Of a stretch of DNA of 64,000 nucleotides, positions 41,912-55,124 are shown in pieces. Origin of the DNA: Cellulomonas sp. Leaf334. Lineage in GTDB: Bacteria; Actinomycetota; Actinomycetes; Actinomycetales; Cellulomonadaceae. The notes under the pieces are model-generated. The model saw only the letters and a list, made by a program, of their open reading frames with translations. It was not told where the DNA came from and ran no database searches. Every line of letters begins with the position of its first letter. Within the stretch, counting starts at the first letter, position 1. The translations under genes and the position numbers were made by a program. Location of the stretch: NCBI RefSeq assembly GCF_001424195.1, contig NZ_LMOO01000005.1, forward strand, positions 644 through 64,643, given 5' to 3'.

Positions 41912-43096
41912 ATGAAGGTTGCCGCGCGCGCTCACGTCCCCCCGTTCGCCGTGATGGAGATCCTCGCCGCCGCCAACGCACGCCGTGCCGCGGGCGAGGA
42001 CGTCCTCAACCTGTGCGCGGGCGAGCCGTCGACGGGGGCGTCCGAGGTCGTGCGGCAGCGCGCGATCGACCTGCTCACGAGTGGCGGCGGTCTCGGCTAC
42101 ACCGAGGCGCTCGGCGTCCCGGCGCTGCGGTCGGCGATCGCGCAGCACTACCGCGACCGGTACGACGTCGCGCTCGACCCGCGCCGGGTCGCCGTCACCA
42201 CCGGCTCCTCCGGGGCGTTCGTCCTCGCGTTCCTCGCGGCCTTCGACGTGGGCGACCGCGTGGCGCTCGCGGTTCCCGGCTACCCCGCGTACGCGAACAT
42301 CCTGTCCGCGCTCGGGTGCGAGGTCGTGATCGTCCCGTGCGGCCCCGAGACCCGCTACCAGCCGACCGTCGCGCAGCTCGCCGCGCTCGACCCGCCGGTG
42401 GAAGGTCTCGTCATCGCCAGCCCGGCCAACCCGACCGGCACGATGATCGACCCTGACGAGCTCGCCGCGCTCGCGGCCTGGTGCGGGAGCACCGGCGTCC
42501 GGCTGGTCAGCGACGAGATCTACCACGGCATCACCTACGGCTCCGAGGCGACCGCGACCGCCGCGCACTACCTCGACAGCGGCGCCGTCGTCGTGAACTC
42601 GTTCTCCAAGTACTGGGCGATGACCGGGTGGCGGCTCGGCTGGCTGGTCCTCCCGGACGACCTGCTCTCCGTCGTCGACGCGCTCGCCGGCAACGTCGCC
42701 CTGTGCCCGCCCGCGCTCGCCCAGCACGCCGGGGTCGCCGCGTTCAGCCCCGACGGGTACGCGGCCGCTCGGCAGAACGTCGAGCGCTACGCCGCCGCCC
42801 GCGAGCACCTGCTCGCCCGGCTGCCCGAGCTCGGCTGGTCGCGGATCGCCCCGGCCGACGGCGCGTTCTACCTGTACGGCGACATCTCCGCCAGCGGTCT
42901 CGACTCGATCACGTGGTGCGCACGGCTCCTCGACGAGGCCGGCGTGGCCCTGACCCCGGGCACCGACTTCGACCCGGTGGACGGACATCACTGGGTCCGC
43001 CTCTCGTTCGCGTCGTCGGTCGCGGTGGTCCGCGAGGCGGTCGACCGCATCGTCGCGTGGCAGAACGGCCTCGCGACCGAGTCCAACCCGGTATGA
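41912..43096 (+). CDS. Class I/II pyridoxal-phosphate aminotransferase (394 aa)
   Basis: The aspartate-aminotransferase fold is seen in NLCAGEPSTGASEVV, ASPANPTGTMID, VSDEIYHGITYG and the PLP-lysine motif NSFSKYWAMTGWRLGW. It transfers an amino group between an amino acid and a keto acid. Substrate specificity cannot be read. An upstream in-frame GTG at 41894 is an alternative start. The gene is not clearly part of the molybdenum-cofactor operon, which begins 121 bases later. Confidence 0.9.
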   Translation: MKVAARAHVPPFAVMEILAAANARRAAGEDVLNLCAGEPSTGASEVVRQRAIDLLTSGGGLGYTEALGVPALRSAIAQHYRDRYDVALDPRRVAVTTGSSGAFVLAFLAAFDVGDRVALAVPGYPAYANILSALGCEVVIVPCGPETRYQPTVAQLAALDPPVEGLVIASPANPTGTMIDPDELAALAAWCGSTGVRLVSDEIYHGITYGSEATATAAHYLDSGAVVVNSFSKYWAMTGWRLGWLVLPDDLLSVVDALAGNVALCPPALAQHAGVAAFSPDGYAAARQNVERYAAAREHLLARLPELGWSRIAPADGAFYLYGDISASGLDSITWCARLLDEAGVALTPGTDFDPVDGHHWVRLSFASSVAVVREAVDRIVAWQNGLATESNPV

Positions 43097-43217
43097 GTGA
43101 CGTCCTGACCCGCAGGGCGACACCCAGGTCGGGCTCGTCCGTCGGCTGATCGTCGGGTGTCTGTCGGGTTGGGCGATGGAGGTCATCACGGCCTCCGGCG
43201 GGACGTAGGTTGGTCGC

Positions 43218-44324
43218 GTGCCGCTGCCTGCCCTGGTCCCACCCGGACCGCCGCTGACCCCCGCGCAGGTCGAGCGCGGGTCGCGGCACCTGCTGCTCGC
43301 GGAGATCGGCGTCGACGGGCAGCGCCGGCTGCGCAACGCGCGCGTCCTCGTCGTCGGAGCAGGTGGCCTCGGCGCTCCGGTGATCCAGTACCTCGCGGCG
43401 GCGGGCGTCGGGACGCTCGGGATCGTCGACGACGACGTGGTCGACGTCAGCAACCTGCAGCGCCAGGTGATCCACGGGACCGCCGACGTGGGTCGCGCGA
43501 AGGTCGACAGTGCCCGCGAGACGGTCGCGGCGCTCGACCCGGACATCCGCGTCGTGGCCCACGGCACGCGGCTGACCAGCGAGAACGTCGACGAGATCCT
43601 GGGCGGCTACGACGTCGTGGTCGACGGGACCGACAACTTCCCCACCCGCTACCTGGTCAACGACGCGTGCGTGCGCCTGGGCCTGCCGGAGGTCTGGGGG
43701 TCGGTGCTGCGGTTCGACGCGCAGACCACCGTCTTCTGGGGCCGGGCCGGGGTGCAGCTGCGCGACCTGTTCCCCACGCCGCCGCGCGACGACGAGGTCC
43801 CGTCCTGCGCGGAGGCCGGCGTGCTCGGTGCACTGTGCGGTCAGGTCGGCTCCGTCATGGCCACCGAGGTGGTCAAGCTCCTCACCGGCACCGGCGAGCC
43901 GCTGCTCGGCCGTGTGCTCGTCGTCGACGCCCTGCGCGGCCGGTGGACCGAGGTCCCCCTGGTCGGCCGCCCGACAAGAAACCCGACCCTGGAGGCCCCG
44001 CCCATGTCCGACGTCCCCGTCGTCACCGCCACCGACCTGGTCCGCCGGCTCGCCGCCCGCGAGGCAGGCACCGACGAGTTCCTGCTCATCGACGTCCGCG
44101 AGCCGGCCGAGTACGCCCAGGCCTCGATCCCCGGTGCGATCCTCGTGCCGCTGGGCTCGGTGTTCGACGGCTCGGCACTGGCGGACCTGCCGCGCGACCA
44201 GGAGATCGTCGTGCACTGCCAGGTGGGCGCCCGCTCGCTGACCGCCGCGAAGATCCTGCGCGGGGCAGGGTTCGACGCGTCGAACGTCGACGGCGGGATC
44301 CTGGCCTGGCTGGACGCGCGCTGA
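43218..44324 (+). CDS. moeZ: MoeZ-type adenylyltransferase with C-terminal rhodanese domain (368 aa)
   Basis: Residues 20-255 are a ThiF/MoeB E1-like domain with the ATP motif VGAGGLGAPV and DDDVVDVSNLQRQV. It lacks the CxxC zinc pairs of E. coli MoeB, as is usual in actinobacterial MoeZ. Residues 272-368 are a rhodanese domain with active Cys in VVHCQVGARS. The fused enzyme adenylates and then sulfurates the C-terminal Gly-Gly of MoaD (and possibly CysO-type) carrier proteins. TAGGTT lies six bases before the GTG, so a leaderless promoter probably starts this operon. moeA follows after two bases. Confidence 0.92.
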   Translation: MPLPALVPPGPPLTPAQVERGSRHLLLAEIGVDGQRRLRNARVLVVGAGGLGAPVIQYLAAAGVGTLGIVDDDVVDVSNLQRQVIHGTADVGRAKVDSARETVAALDPDIRVVAHGTRLTSENVDEILGGYDVVVDGTDNFPTRYLVNDACVRLGLPEVWGSVLRFDAQTTVFWGRAGVQLRDLFPTPPRDDEVPSCAEAGVLGALCGQVGSVMATEVVKLLTGTGEPLLGRVLVVDALRGRWTEVPLVGRPTRNPTLEAPPMSDVPVVTATDLVRRLAAREAGTDEFLLIDVREPAEYAQASIPGAILVPLGSVFDGSALADLPRDQEIVVHCQVGARSLTAAKILRGAGFDASNVDGGILAWLDAR

Positions 44325-44326
44325 CC

Positions 44327-45517
44327 GTGCGCTCCCTGACGGACCACCGCGCCGCCGCCCTCGCCCTGGCCAGTCCGCTCCCCACGGTCGAGGTGCCGCT
44401 CGACGACGCCGACGGGCTCGTCCTCGCCGACGACCTGCGGACCGACGAACCGCTGCCACGCTGGGACAACTCCGCGATGGACGGGTACGCGGTCCGGCAC
44501 GCCGACGTCTCCGTGCTGCCCGTGACGCTGCGGGTGGTCGCGGACCTGCCGGCCGGGTCCGCCGACGAGCCCGTCGTGGTCGCCGGGTCGGCCGCGCGGA
44601 TCATGACCGGGGCGCCGGTCCCCGCGGGCGCGGACACGATCGTCCCCGTCGAGCTGACCGACGCCGGCACGGTGACCGTCCTGGTCCGGGACGCCCCGGC
44701 GCCGGGCACGCACCTCCGCCGCGCAGGCGAGGACGCCGTCCCCGGAGACGTGGTCGTCGCCGCGGGAACCCTCCTCGGACCCGCCGCCATCGCCGCGGTC
44801 GCCTCCCTCGGCCACGCAGGAGTCCGGGTGCACCGCCGGCCACGGGTCGCGGTCGTCTCCACCGGCGACGAGCTCGTACCGCCCGGGTCGCCGCTGCGCC
44901 GCGGCCAGATCCCCGACTCCAACTCCTGGCTGCTCGCCGCGGCTGTCCGCGAAGCCGGTGGCGAGGCGGTGCGGATCGGCCCGGTGCCCGACGACGTGGA
45001 CGCGCTCCGCGACCTGCTGACCGGCCTCGACGTCGACGCGATCGTCACGTCCGGCGGCGTCAGCGTCGGCGCGTACGACGTGGTCAAGGCCGCCCTCGTC
45101 GACCAGCCCGACGTCGAGTTCGTCGCCGTCGCGGTCCAGCCCGGCAAGCCGCAGGGCCTGGGCCGGCTTCCCGACGGCACCCCGATCTACACGCTGCCGG
45201 GCAACCCGGTGAGCTCGTTCGCGTCGTTCGAGATGTTCGTCCGCCCTGCCCTGCTGCGCATGCGCGGCCTGGCCGACGTCGAACGCCGGACGGTCGTCGC
45301 CGTCGCCGACGACGCCTGGACGACGCCGCCCGGCCGCGCACAGCTCATGCCGGTCCGCTGGGTCGGACCCGACCGCGTCGTCCGTGCCACCGCGCGCGGC
45401 TCCGGCTCCCACCTCGTCGCCCGTCTCGCGCTCGCCGAAGGGCTCGCCGTCATCCCCGCCGAGATCACGCAGGTCGCCGCCGGCGACCACCTCACCGTCC
45501 TGAGAGTGAGCCCATGA
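44327..45517 (+). CDS. moeA: Molybdopterin molybdenumtransferase MoeA (396 aa)
   Basis: The N-terminal RWDNSAMDGYAVR motif and the MoCF domain with STGDELVPPG, GQIPDSNSW and TSGGVSVGAYD identify MoeA, which inserts molybdate into adenylylated molybdopterin. The C-terminal domain contains LPGNPVSSFASFE. The gene starts two bases after moeZ and overlaps moaC (ATGA). Confidence 0.95.
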   Translation: MRSLTDHRAAALALASPLPTVEVPLDDADGLVLADDLRTDEPLPRWDNSAMDGYAVRHADVSVLPVTLRVVADLPAGSADEPVVVAGSAARIMTGAPVPAGADTIVPVELTDAGTVTVLVRDAPAPGTHLRRAGEDAVPGDVVVAAGTLLGPAAIAAVASLGHAGVRVHRRPRVAVVSTGDELVPPGSPLRRGQIPDSNSWLLAAAVREAGGEAVRIGPVPDDVDALRDLLTGLDVDAIVTSGGVSVGAYDVVKAALVDQPDVEFVAVAVQPGKPQGLGRLPDGTPIYTLPGNPVSSFASFEMFVRPALLRMRGLADVERRTVVAVADDAWTTPPGRAQLMPVRWVGPDRVVRATARGSGSHLVARLALAEGLAVIPAEITQVAAGDHLTVLRVSP

Positions 45518-45984
45518 CCTTCACCCACCTCGACGCAGCCGGGCACGCCCGCATGGTCGACGTCACCGCCAAGCAGCCCACCGTCCGCGCCGCCACCGCC
45601 AGCGGACGCGTCGAGTGCGGGCCCGCGGTGGTCGCGGCCCTGCGCGACGGAGCCGTCCCGAAGGGCGACGTCCTGGCGGTCGCCCGCATCGCCGGGATCG
45701 CCGCCGCCAAGGCCACCCCGTCGCTCCTCCCGCTCGCGCACGTCATCGGCGTGCACGGCGTCGTCGTCGACCTCGACATCACCGACACCGGCGTCACCAT
45801 CACCGCCACCGTCCGCACCGCCGACCGCACCGGCGTCGAGATGGAGGCGCTCACCGCCGTCTCGGTCGCCGCGCTGGCGGTCGTCGACATGGTCAAGGGC
45901 CTCGACAAGTCCGTCCGCATCGCCGGCGTGCAGCTGGAGGCGAAGTCCGGCGGCCGCTCGGGCGACTGGCGGCGGGACGCGTGA
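45514..45984 (+). CDS. moaC: Cyclic pyranopterin monophosphate synthase MoaC (156 aa)
   Basis: The family has conserved stretches ARMVDVTAKQPTVRAA, LLPLAHVIGVHG (usually LIPLCHP) and GVEMEALTAVSVAAL with the catalytic region near VDMVKGLDKSVRI. MoaC closes the cyclic phosphate of the product made by MoaA. It overlaps moeA and mobA by four bases each. Confidence 0.95.
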   Translation: MTFTHLDAAGHARMVDVTAKQPTVRAATASGRVECGPAVVAALRDGAVPKGDVLAVARIAGIAAAKATPSLLPLAHVIGVHGVVVDLDITDTGVTITATVRTADRTGVEMEALTAVSVAALAVVDMVKGLDKSVRIAGVQLEAKSGGRSGDWRRDA

Positions 45985-46598
45985 CCGGACCGGGTGGCGA
46001 CGCGGTGCGTCGCGAGTTCGACGCGGTCGTGCTCGCCGGTGGTCGTGCTCGTCGGCTCGGCGGCGCGAGCAAGCCCGACGTCGAGGTCGGCGGTACCGCC
46101 CTGCTCGACCACGCGCTCGCCGCCGTCGCCGGCGCATCCCACGTGGTCGTCGTCGGACCGCCCCAGGTGGCGCGGCCAGGGATCGGGACGGTGCTGGAGG
46201 ACCCGCCGGACGGCGGACCCGTCGCCGGCCTGGCGGCAGGGCTCGACGCGCTCCCCGCCGACGGCCCGGACCTCGTCGTGGTCCTCGCGTGCGACGTCCC
46301 CGGCGCGGGCCGGGTCCTGCCCACCCTGCTCGCCACCGCCGATGCACCCGTCGTGGACGGCGCCCGCATGGTCGGCGCCGGCGGTCGAGCGCAGCACCTG
46401 GTCGCCGTGTACCGGCGCACGTCTCTGCGCGAGGCGCTCGACCGGCTCCCGGCCGTGCACGGCGCCGCGATGCACAGGCTCGTCGACGGCCTGCGGCTCG
46501 TCGACGTCGTCGACGACGAGGGCGCGACCGCCGACGCCGACACCTGGGAGGACGTGCAGTCCCTCGACGCCGCGCTCAGTGACAGGATCGACCCATGA
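45981..46598 (+). CDS. mobA: Molybdenum cofactor guanylyltransferase MobA-like (205 aa)
   Basis: VVLAGGRARRLGGASKPDVEVGG is present as the NTP-binding loop LAGGRARRLGG followed by KPD, and VVLACDVPGAG supplies the metal aspartate. It transfers GMP (or another nucleotide) to molybdopterin for enzymes that need the dinucleotide form. Its overlap with moaC and the DUF6457 gene indicates coupled translation. Confidence 0.88.
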   Translation: MTGPGGDAVRREFDAVVLAGGRARRLGGASKPDVEVGGTALLDHALAAVAGASHVVVVGPPQVARPGIGTVLEDPPDGGPVAGLAAGLDALPADGPDLVVVLACDVPGAGRVLPTLLATADAPVVDGARMVGAGGRAQHLVAVYRRTSLREALDRLPAVHGAAMHRLVDGLRLVDVVDDEGATADADTWEDVQSLDAALSDRIDP

Positions 46599-46855
46599 CC
46601 GACGACCCCCGCCGCGCCCCTGGCGCAGACCTGCCGGAGTGGATCGACCAGATCACGACCGCGCTCGGCGTCGAGCGGGAGCTCGTCGACATCGACCGGC
46701 TGCTCCAGGTGTCCGCCGACGTCGCCCACCAGGTGGCCCGCCCTGCCGTCCCGGTGACGATGTTCGTCGCCGGTCTGGCTGCCGCGAGCTCCAACCCGTC
46801 CGACGTCCTCGCCTGGATCGAGGCGCGCGCGGCCGCGTGGACCGCCGAGCAGTGA
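46595..46855 (+). CDS. DUF6457 family protein (86 aa)
   Basis: A small helical protein with the pattern LPEWIDQITTALGVERELVDI and ARPAVPVTMFVAGLAA is commonly found next to mobA in actinobacteria. It is sometimes annotated as a molybdopterin-guanine dinucleotide protein, but no activity is known. It overlaps its two neighbours by four bases each. Confidence 0.8.
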   Translation: MTDDPRRAPGADLPEWIDQITTALGVERELVDIDRLLQVSADVAHQVARPAVPVTMFVAGLAAASSNPSDVLAWIEARAAAWTAEQ

Positions 46856-47088
46856 TCACGGTCCGCTACTTCGCCGCCGCTGCGGAGGCTGCCGGGGTCG
46901 ACACCGAGCAGCTGCCCGCGGGTTCGGCCGCGCAGGTCCGCACCGCGATGGTCGCCGCGCACGGCGCCGCGCTGGACCGGGTGCTCGGCCGGTGCTCCCT
47001 GCTCGCCGACGGAACGCGCGTCGACGGCGACGACCCGGTGCCCGCCGGGGCGACCCTGGACGTGCTGCCCCCGTTCGCGGGGGGCTGA
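46852..47088 (+). CDS. moaD: Molybdopterin synthase sulfur carrier subunit MoaD (78 aa)
   Basis: A ubiquitin-like fold begins ITVRYFAAAAEAAG and ends in the required Gly-Gly (PPFAGG), which is activated by MoeZ and carries the sulfur used by MoaE. The GTG start overlaps the DUF6457 stop. It is the last gene of this operon, and moaA converges on it with a one-base gap. Confidence 0.93.
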   Translation: MITVRYFAAAAEAAGVDTEQLPAGSAAQVRTAMVAAHGAALDRVLGRCSLLADGTRVDGDDPVPAGATLDVLPPFAGG

Positions 47089-47089
47089 G

Positions 47090-48178
47090 TCAGCCGCCGA
47101 TCGCGCTCATCGGGCGGTCCGGCTGCAGGAAGCTCGGGTCGTCGATGTCGTGACCGGCCTTCTTGCCCGCCAGGCAGCGCCGGTACGCATCAGCCAGGGC
47201 GGTGTCGACGTCGGCCGGGGTCCGCTCGTGCCGTGCGGGGGCCGATGAGCCGATGCGGAGCGCCTGGGCGGGGCCGACCCCGATCTCGGCAGGCGGCTCT
47301 GCGGTTCCCCGCAGCAGGTCCCGCACGTTCGTCTCCGTCTGGGAGAACAGGCACGCGCGCAGCTGACCGTCGGCGGTGAGTCGCAGCCGGTCGCAGGCGC
47401 CGCAGAACGGCTGGGTGACCGACGCGATGACGCCGACGGTCGCAGGGCCGCCGTCGACGGTCCAGAGCTCGGCGGGCGCGGCGCCACGGCCGGGGACCTC
47501 CTCGAGCCGGAACGACGCGCGCAGCCGCGAGAGGATCTCCGCCTGCGTCACCATCTGCTTGCGGTCCCAGGTGTGGCCGGCGTCCAGAGGCATCTGCTCG
47601 ATGAACCGCATCTGGTAGCCCCGGTCGACGGCGAACCGCGTCAGCGCGACGACCTCGTCGTCGTTGACGCCGCGCATGGCGACGGCGTTGATCTTCACGG
47701 GGTGCAGCCCGGCGGCGTCGGCGGCGGCGATCCCGGCGAGGGTCTCGACGAGCTTGTCGCGTCGCGTCAGCTCCAGGAACTTCGCGCGGTCGAGCGTGTC
47801 CAGGCTGATGTTCACACGGGACAGCCCGGCGTCCTTGAGGTCCGACGCGAGCCCCGGGAGGCGCAGCGCGTTCGTCGTCAGGGACACCTCGGGGCTCCCG
47901 CCGGGTCCGCTCAGGGCGGTGAGCCGACGGACGACGTCCACGATGTCGACGCGCAGGAGCGGCTCGCCGCCGGTCAGCCGGATCTCGGTGATGCCGAGCG
48001 AGACGCCGACGCGCGCGACGTGCACGATCTCCTCGGTGCTGAGCATGGTCGAGCGCGCGAGCCACGGCACGCCGTCGGCGGGCATGCAGTACGTGCAGCG
48101 CAGCGAGCACCGGTCGGTCAGCGAGATCCGCAGGTCGCGGTGCACGCGCCCGAACCGGTCGACCAGCTGCTCACTCAT
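47090..48178 (-). CDS. moaA: GTP 3',8-cyclase MoaA (radical SAM, 362 aa)
   Basis: The first [4Fe-4S] cluster ligands are in TDRCSLRCTYCMPADG and the C-terminal cluster ligands in QPFCGACDRLRL and LRACLFS. TGGEPLLR is the radical-SAM motif contacting SAM. The enzyme starts molybdopterin synthesis from GTP. The family normally ends with a Gly-Gly tail, and this protein ends AIGG. The ATG overlaps the moaE stop by one base; an upstream in-frame GTG would add five residues. Confidence 0.95.
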   Translation of the reverse strand: MSEQLVDRFGRVHRDLRISLTDRCSLRCTYCMPADGVPWLARSTMLSTEEIVHVARVGVSLGITEIRLTGGEPLLRVDIVDVVRRLTALSGPGGSPEVSLTTNALRLPGLASDLKDAGLSRVNISLDTLDRAKFLELTRRDKLVETLAGIAAADAAGLHPVKINAVAMRGVNDDEVVALTRFAVDRGYQMRFIEQMPLDAGHTWDRKQMVTQAEILSRLRASFRLEEVPGRGAAPAELWTVDGGPATVGVIASVTQPFCGACDRLRLTADGQLRACLFSQTETNVRDLLRGTAEPPAEIGVGPAQALRIGSSAPARHERTPADVDTALADAYRRCLAGKKAGHDIDDPSFLQPDRPMSAIGG

Positions 48179-48591
48179 CACAGACCCACCCATACGTGCG
48201 AACCGTCCTCGAGGACCTCACGCTTCCACACCGGCAGCTCGGCCTTGACCGTCTCGACGAGAGCGCGGCACACGTCGAACGCCTCGGCCCGGTGCGCGGT
48301 GGACACAGCGGCGACGATCGCAGCCTCTCCGACGGCGAGGTGCCCGGTGCGGTGGCTGACGGCGATCCCGATGACGTCCTCCGACGCGGCAGCGGCCGAC
48401 GCGAGGCGTTCGAGCACAGCTTGCGCGTCCGGGTGCGCGGTGTAGTCCAGCCCCACCACACGTCCCTCGACCGAGGGGTCGTGGTCCCGGACCAGCCCGA
48501 CGAAGGTGGCGACCGCCCCGGCCCGCGGATCATTCACATGTTCCACGTGAAACTGCAGGTCGAGGGCTTGTTCGACGACGCGCGCAATCAT
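48178..48591 (-). CDS. moaE: Molybdopterin synthase catalytic subunit MoaE (137 aa)
   Basis: GAVATFVGLVRDHD, VVGLDYTAHPDA and VSHRTGHLAVGEAAIVAAVS are MoaE hallmarks, and the catalytic lysines lie in VKAELPVWKREV. With MoaD it converts cyclic pyranopterin monophosphate into molybdopterin. It overlaps mog upstream by four bases and moaA downstream by one. Confidence 0.94.
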   Translation of the reverse strand: MIARVVEQALDLQFHVEHVNDPRAGAVATFVGLVRDHDPSVEGRVVGLDYTAHPDAQAVLERLASAAAASEDVIGIAVSHRTGHLAVGEAAIVAAVSTAHRAEAFDVCRALVETVKAELPVWKREVLEDGSHVWVGL

Positions 48592-49082
48592 CGGTGATCC
48601 CCTCCGGACACCTGGTCGAGCACGTGCCCGACGAGCGGGAGCAGCACGTCGAGACCGTCGCGGACGCCCCCGGGCGAGCCCGGCAGGTTGACGACGAGCG
48701 TGCCGGTCTCGGTCACCCCGGCGAGACCGCGCGAGAGGACGGCCGTCGGGACGGTCGCGGCACCCTCGCGCCGGAGCAGCTCCGCGATCCCGGGCAGGTG
48801 CCGGTCGATCACGGGGAGCGTGCCCTCGGGGGTCCGGTCGCGCGGGCCGACGCCGGTCCCTCCGGACGTGACCACCAGCCGGGCGCCGGCGTCGAGAGCC
48901 GCTCGGAGCGCCGACTCCACCGACCCCGACCCGTCCGGCACGACCACGACGTCCGACACCGTGAACCCCGCGGCGACCAGCTTCTCGGCCGCGGCGGGAC
49001 CGGAGCGGTCCTCGCGCTCGCCGGCTGCGGACCGGTCGGACACGACGACGACCGCGGCCAGGAGAGGCGGTGACGTCTGCAC
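48588..49082 (-). CDS. mog: MogA/MoaB family molybdopterin adenylyltransferase (164 aa)
   Basis: The MoCF_biosynth fold is seen in [36 protein letters not shown] and [13 protein letters not shown]. It adenylates molybdopterin before metal insertion by MoeA. The GTG start has TACATT six bases upstream and no ribosome site, so the mog-moaE-moaA mRNA is probably leaderless. It is divergent from the glycine riboswitch and gcvP. Confidence 0.9.
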   Translation of the reverse strand: MQTSPPLLAAVVVVSDRSAAGEREDRSGPAAAEKLVAAGFTVSDVVVVPDGSGSVESALRAALDAGARLVVTSGGTGVGPRDRTPEGTLPVIDRHLPGIAELLRREGAATVPTAVLSRGLAGVTETGTLVVNLPGSPGGVRDGLDVLLPLVGHVLDQVSGGDHR

Positions 49083-49217
49083 CCGGCCAATGTACGCACG
49101 GCCGACGCGCGACGACCGGGCGGCCTGCACGCTGGACAGCGGGGACGCGCGGACACGGCCTGCGCCCTGGACATCGCCGGGTACGCTGGCCCCACAACTT
49201 CACACGCTGCTCGAACC

Positions 49218-49440
49218 GCGGCGGGAGAGCTCCCGCGCAACGTGCGGGACGCCGAAGGAGCAACCCTCCCCGGGAATCTCTCAGGCCCCTGTACCGCCAC
49301 GGCGAGGCAACTCTGGAAAGCGGACCGGCTCCCTCCAGGAGCAGGTCCCACCGACGGTGCAAGCCGGCGCGCCCCGACAGGCGGACCGGCAAAACTCTCA
49401 GGTCGCGCGTACCCATCCGCGTAATGACAGAGCGGGGAGC
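49218..49440 (+). ncRNA. Tandem glycine riboswitch
   Basis: Two aptamers lie in series. The first (about 49218-49319) shows GGGAGAG, the core GCCGAAGGAGCAA and AATCTCTCAGGC. The second (about 49320-49440) shows CCGACGGTGCAAG, AACTCTCAGG and ATGACAGAGCGGGGAG. These are the conserved glycine-aptamer signatures. Glycine binding normally turns on genes for its own breakdown, and gcvP, gcvT and gcvH follow directly. Confidence 0.93.
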
Positions 49441-49486
49441 CCACCCACCGTCCCGGCACGTCCGGACGACCCCAGCGGAGCAGCCC

Positions 49487-52474
<2,988 letters not shown>

Positions 52475-52488
52475 AGGAAGCCAAGGAA

Positions 52489-53643
<1,155 letters not shown>

Positions 53644-53679
53644 ACCAAGCCCTAGAAGAAGTCGACAGGAGCCTCACTC

Positions 53680-54051
53680 ATGACGGAGCTGCCCACCCAC
53701 CTGCACTACACGGTCGAGCACGAATGGCTGGATGACGGCGCTCCCGCGACCGTCGGCATCACCGGGATCGCGGCTGACGCGCTCGGCGACATCGTCTACC
53801 TCGAGCTCCCCGCCGTCGGTGAGGAGATCATCGCCGGCGCGGTCGTCGGCGAGATCGAGTCGACCAAGTCGGTATCGGAGCTGTACTCCCCGGTGTCCGG
53901 CACGGTCGTCGAGATCAACCAGGCTGCCGTCGAGGACCCCTCGGTGGTCAACTCCGACCCGTACGGACAGGGTTGGCTGCTGAAGGTCGACGTGGCATCG
54001 ACCGGTCCGCTGCTCACCGCAGCCGAGTACTCCGCGCAGAACGCCGGCTGA
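53680..54051 (+). CDS. gcvH: Glycine cleavage system H protein (123 aa)
   Basis: The lipoylated lysine is K63 in EIESTKSVSELY, within the usual barrel-sandwich sequence beginning HYTVEHEWL and GITGIAADALGDIVYLELP. It shuttles the aminomethyl group between GcvP and GcvT. It is 36 bases after gcvT and ends the operon. The 286 bases after it contain no recognisable gene or terminator. Confidence 0.97.
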   Translation: MTELPTHLHYTVEHEWLDDGAPATVGITGIAADALGDIVYLELPAVGEEIIAGAVVGEIESTKSVSELYSPVSGTVVEINQAAVEDPSVVNSDPYGQGWLLKVDVASTGPLLTAAEYSAQNAG

Positions 54052-54337
54052 ACCACGGCGGCACTGCTCTCGTAGTCCTCGTGTGAGGTGCACCACGCGT
54101 TCTGGTCAGCCGTCCGGGTGAAAACCCGCAACTGATCACACGTTCGGCGTATCTGCCGGGGCGACCGGCATTCATTGTGGGTGGCAAGCGCGATCGGGCG
54201 CATGGCGGGGGGGAACCCGCGCATGAGGAGATTGCTGGAAGTGGCGTCATGGCTCACGACCAGCCCTCTCTCATCCGGTACGCAGCCCAGAGCGTGGCCC
54301 GGACCCCCCGGATCCACGCAGCACACCGGAGGACATC

Positions 54338-54571
54338 ATGAGCATGTTGGAGACGAGCAGGACTGTCGGGCTCACGAACGACGCACTGACGCGCCGCGAG
54401 CGGGTCGTGCTGGCGGAGCTCGCCGAGGACGTCACGCTGGAGGAGATCGCGACGCGACTCTTCGTGACGAGGAACACCGTGAAGTCGCAGGTCCGCAGCG
54501 TCTACCGCAAGATCGGCGCCTCGACGCGCGCCGAGGCGGTCGCGTGGGCCATCGAGCACGGGATCCGCTGA
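54338..54571 (+). CDS. Stand-alone LuxR-type helix-turn-helix protein (77 aa)
   Basis: The sequence LTRRERVVLAELAEDVTLEEIATRLFVTRNTVKSQVRSVYRKIG is a complete GerE/LuxR DNA-binding domain, here split by its motif as RRERVVLAELAE then VTRNTVKSQ. It ends GASTRAEAVAWAIEHGIR. There is no receiver or sensor domain. Truncated LuxR-type regulators of this size are frequent in actinobacteria. Target genes cannot be told from the sequence. CCGGAGG precedes the ATG. Confidence 0.85.
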   Translation: MSMLETSRTVGLTNDALTRRERVVLAELAEDVTLEEIATRLFVTRNTVKSQVRSVYRKIGASTRAEAVAWAIEHGIR

Positions 54572-54650
54572 GCGGGGTCCGACGGCTCCAGAAGGTGGGC
54601 CGTCCGCGGAGACGCAGGTCCGTGGCACGCGGGCCTGGCAGACTCACCGC

Positions 54651-55076
54651 ATGAGCTCACCCGTACTCGTCGTGGCCGCAGCCATCGTCGACGACCTGGA
54701 CGACCCGCGCGAGCTCCTTGCTGCGCGGCGGGCGGTCCCGGCGCGTCTGGCCGGCCGGTGGGAGTTCCCGGGTGGGAAGGTCGACGGCGACGAGTCCCCC
54801 GAGGATGCCCTGCACCGCGAGATCCGCGAGGAGCTCGGCGTGCGGGTCGGTCTCGGCGACGAGGTCGTCGGGCCTGACGGCGGTGTGTGGCGGCTGTCCG
54901 ACGACTACGTGATGCGCATCTGGCTGGCGGAGGTCGTCGAGGGCACGCCGGAGCCGCTCGTCGAGCACGACGAGCTGCGGTGGCTTGCACCGCACCAGTG
55001 GCACGACGTGCCCTGGCTGGATGCGGACGTCCGCATCGTCGACCGGCTGGCGAGCCTGTCGGTCCGCCTCAGCTGA
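54651..55076 (+). CDS. Nudix hydrolase, MutT-like (141 aa)
   Basis: The Nudix box GKVDGDESPEDALHREIREE is followed by LGV, matching GX5EX7REUXEEXGU. The preceding GRWEFPGG is the MutT form, which points to (deoxy)nucleoside triphosphate pyrophosphohydrolase activity such as 8-oxo-dGTP removal. CAGACT lies six bases before the ATG, and there is no ribosome site, so translation is probably leaderless. Confidence 0.9.
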   Translation: MSSPVLVVAAAIVDDLDDPRELLAARRAVPARLAGRWEFPGGKVDGDESPEDALHREIREELGVRVGLGDEVVGPDGGVWRLSDDYVMRIWLAEVVEGTPEPLVEHDELRWLAPHQWHDVPWLDADVRIVDRLASLSVRLS

Positions 55077-55124
55077 TCCGCTCCTTCGAGCACCCCGGCC
55101 TCTCCGGTGCGGGGTGCTGCTGCG

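Noticed and set aside
54052..54337. Short frames between gcvH and the LuxR-type gene
   Set aside because: No frame has a ribosome site together with codon bias; nothing in these 286 bases could be supported as a gene.
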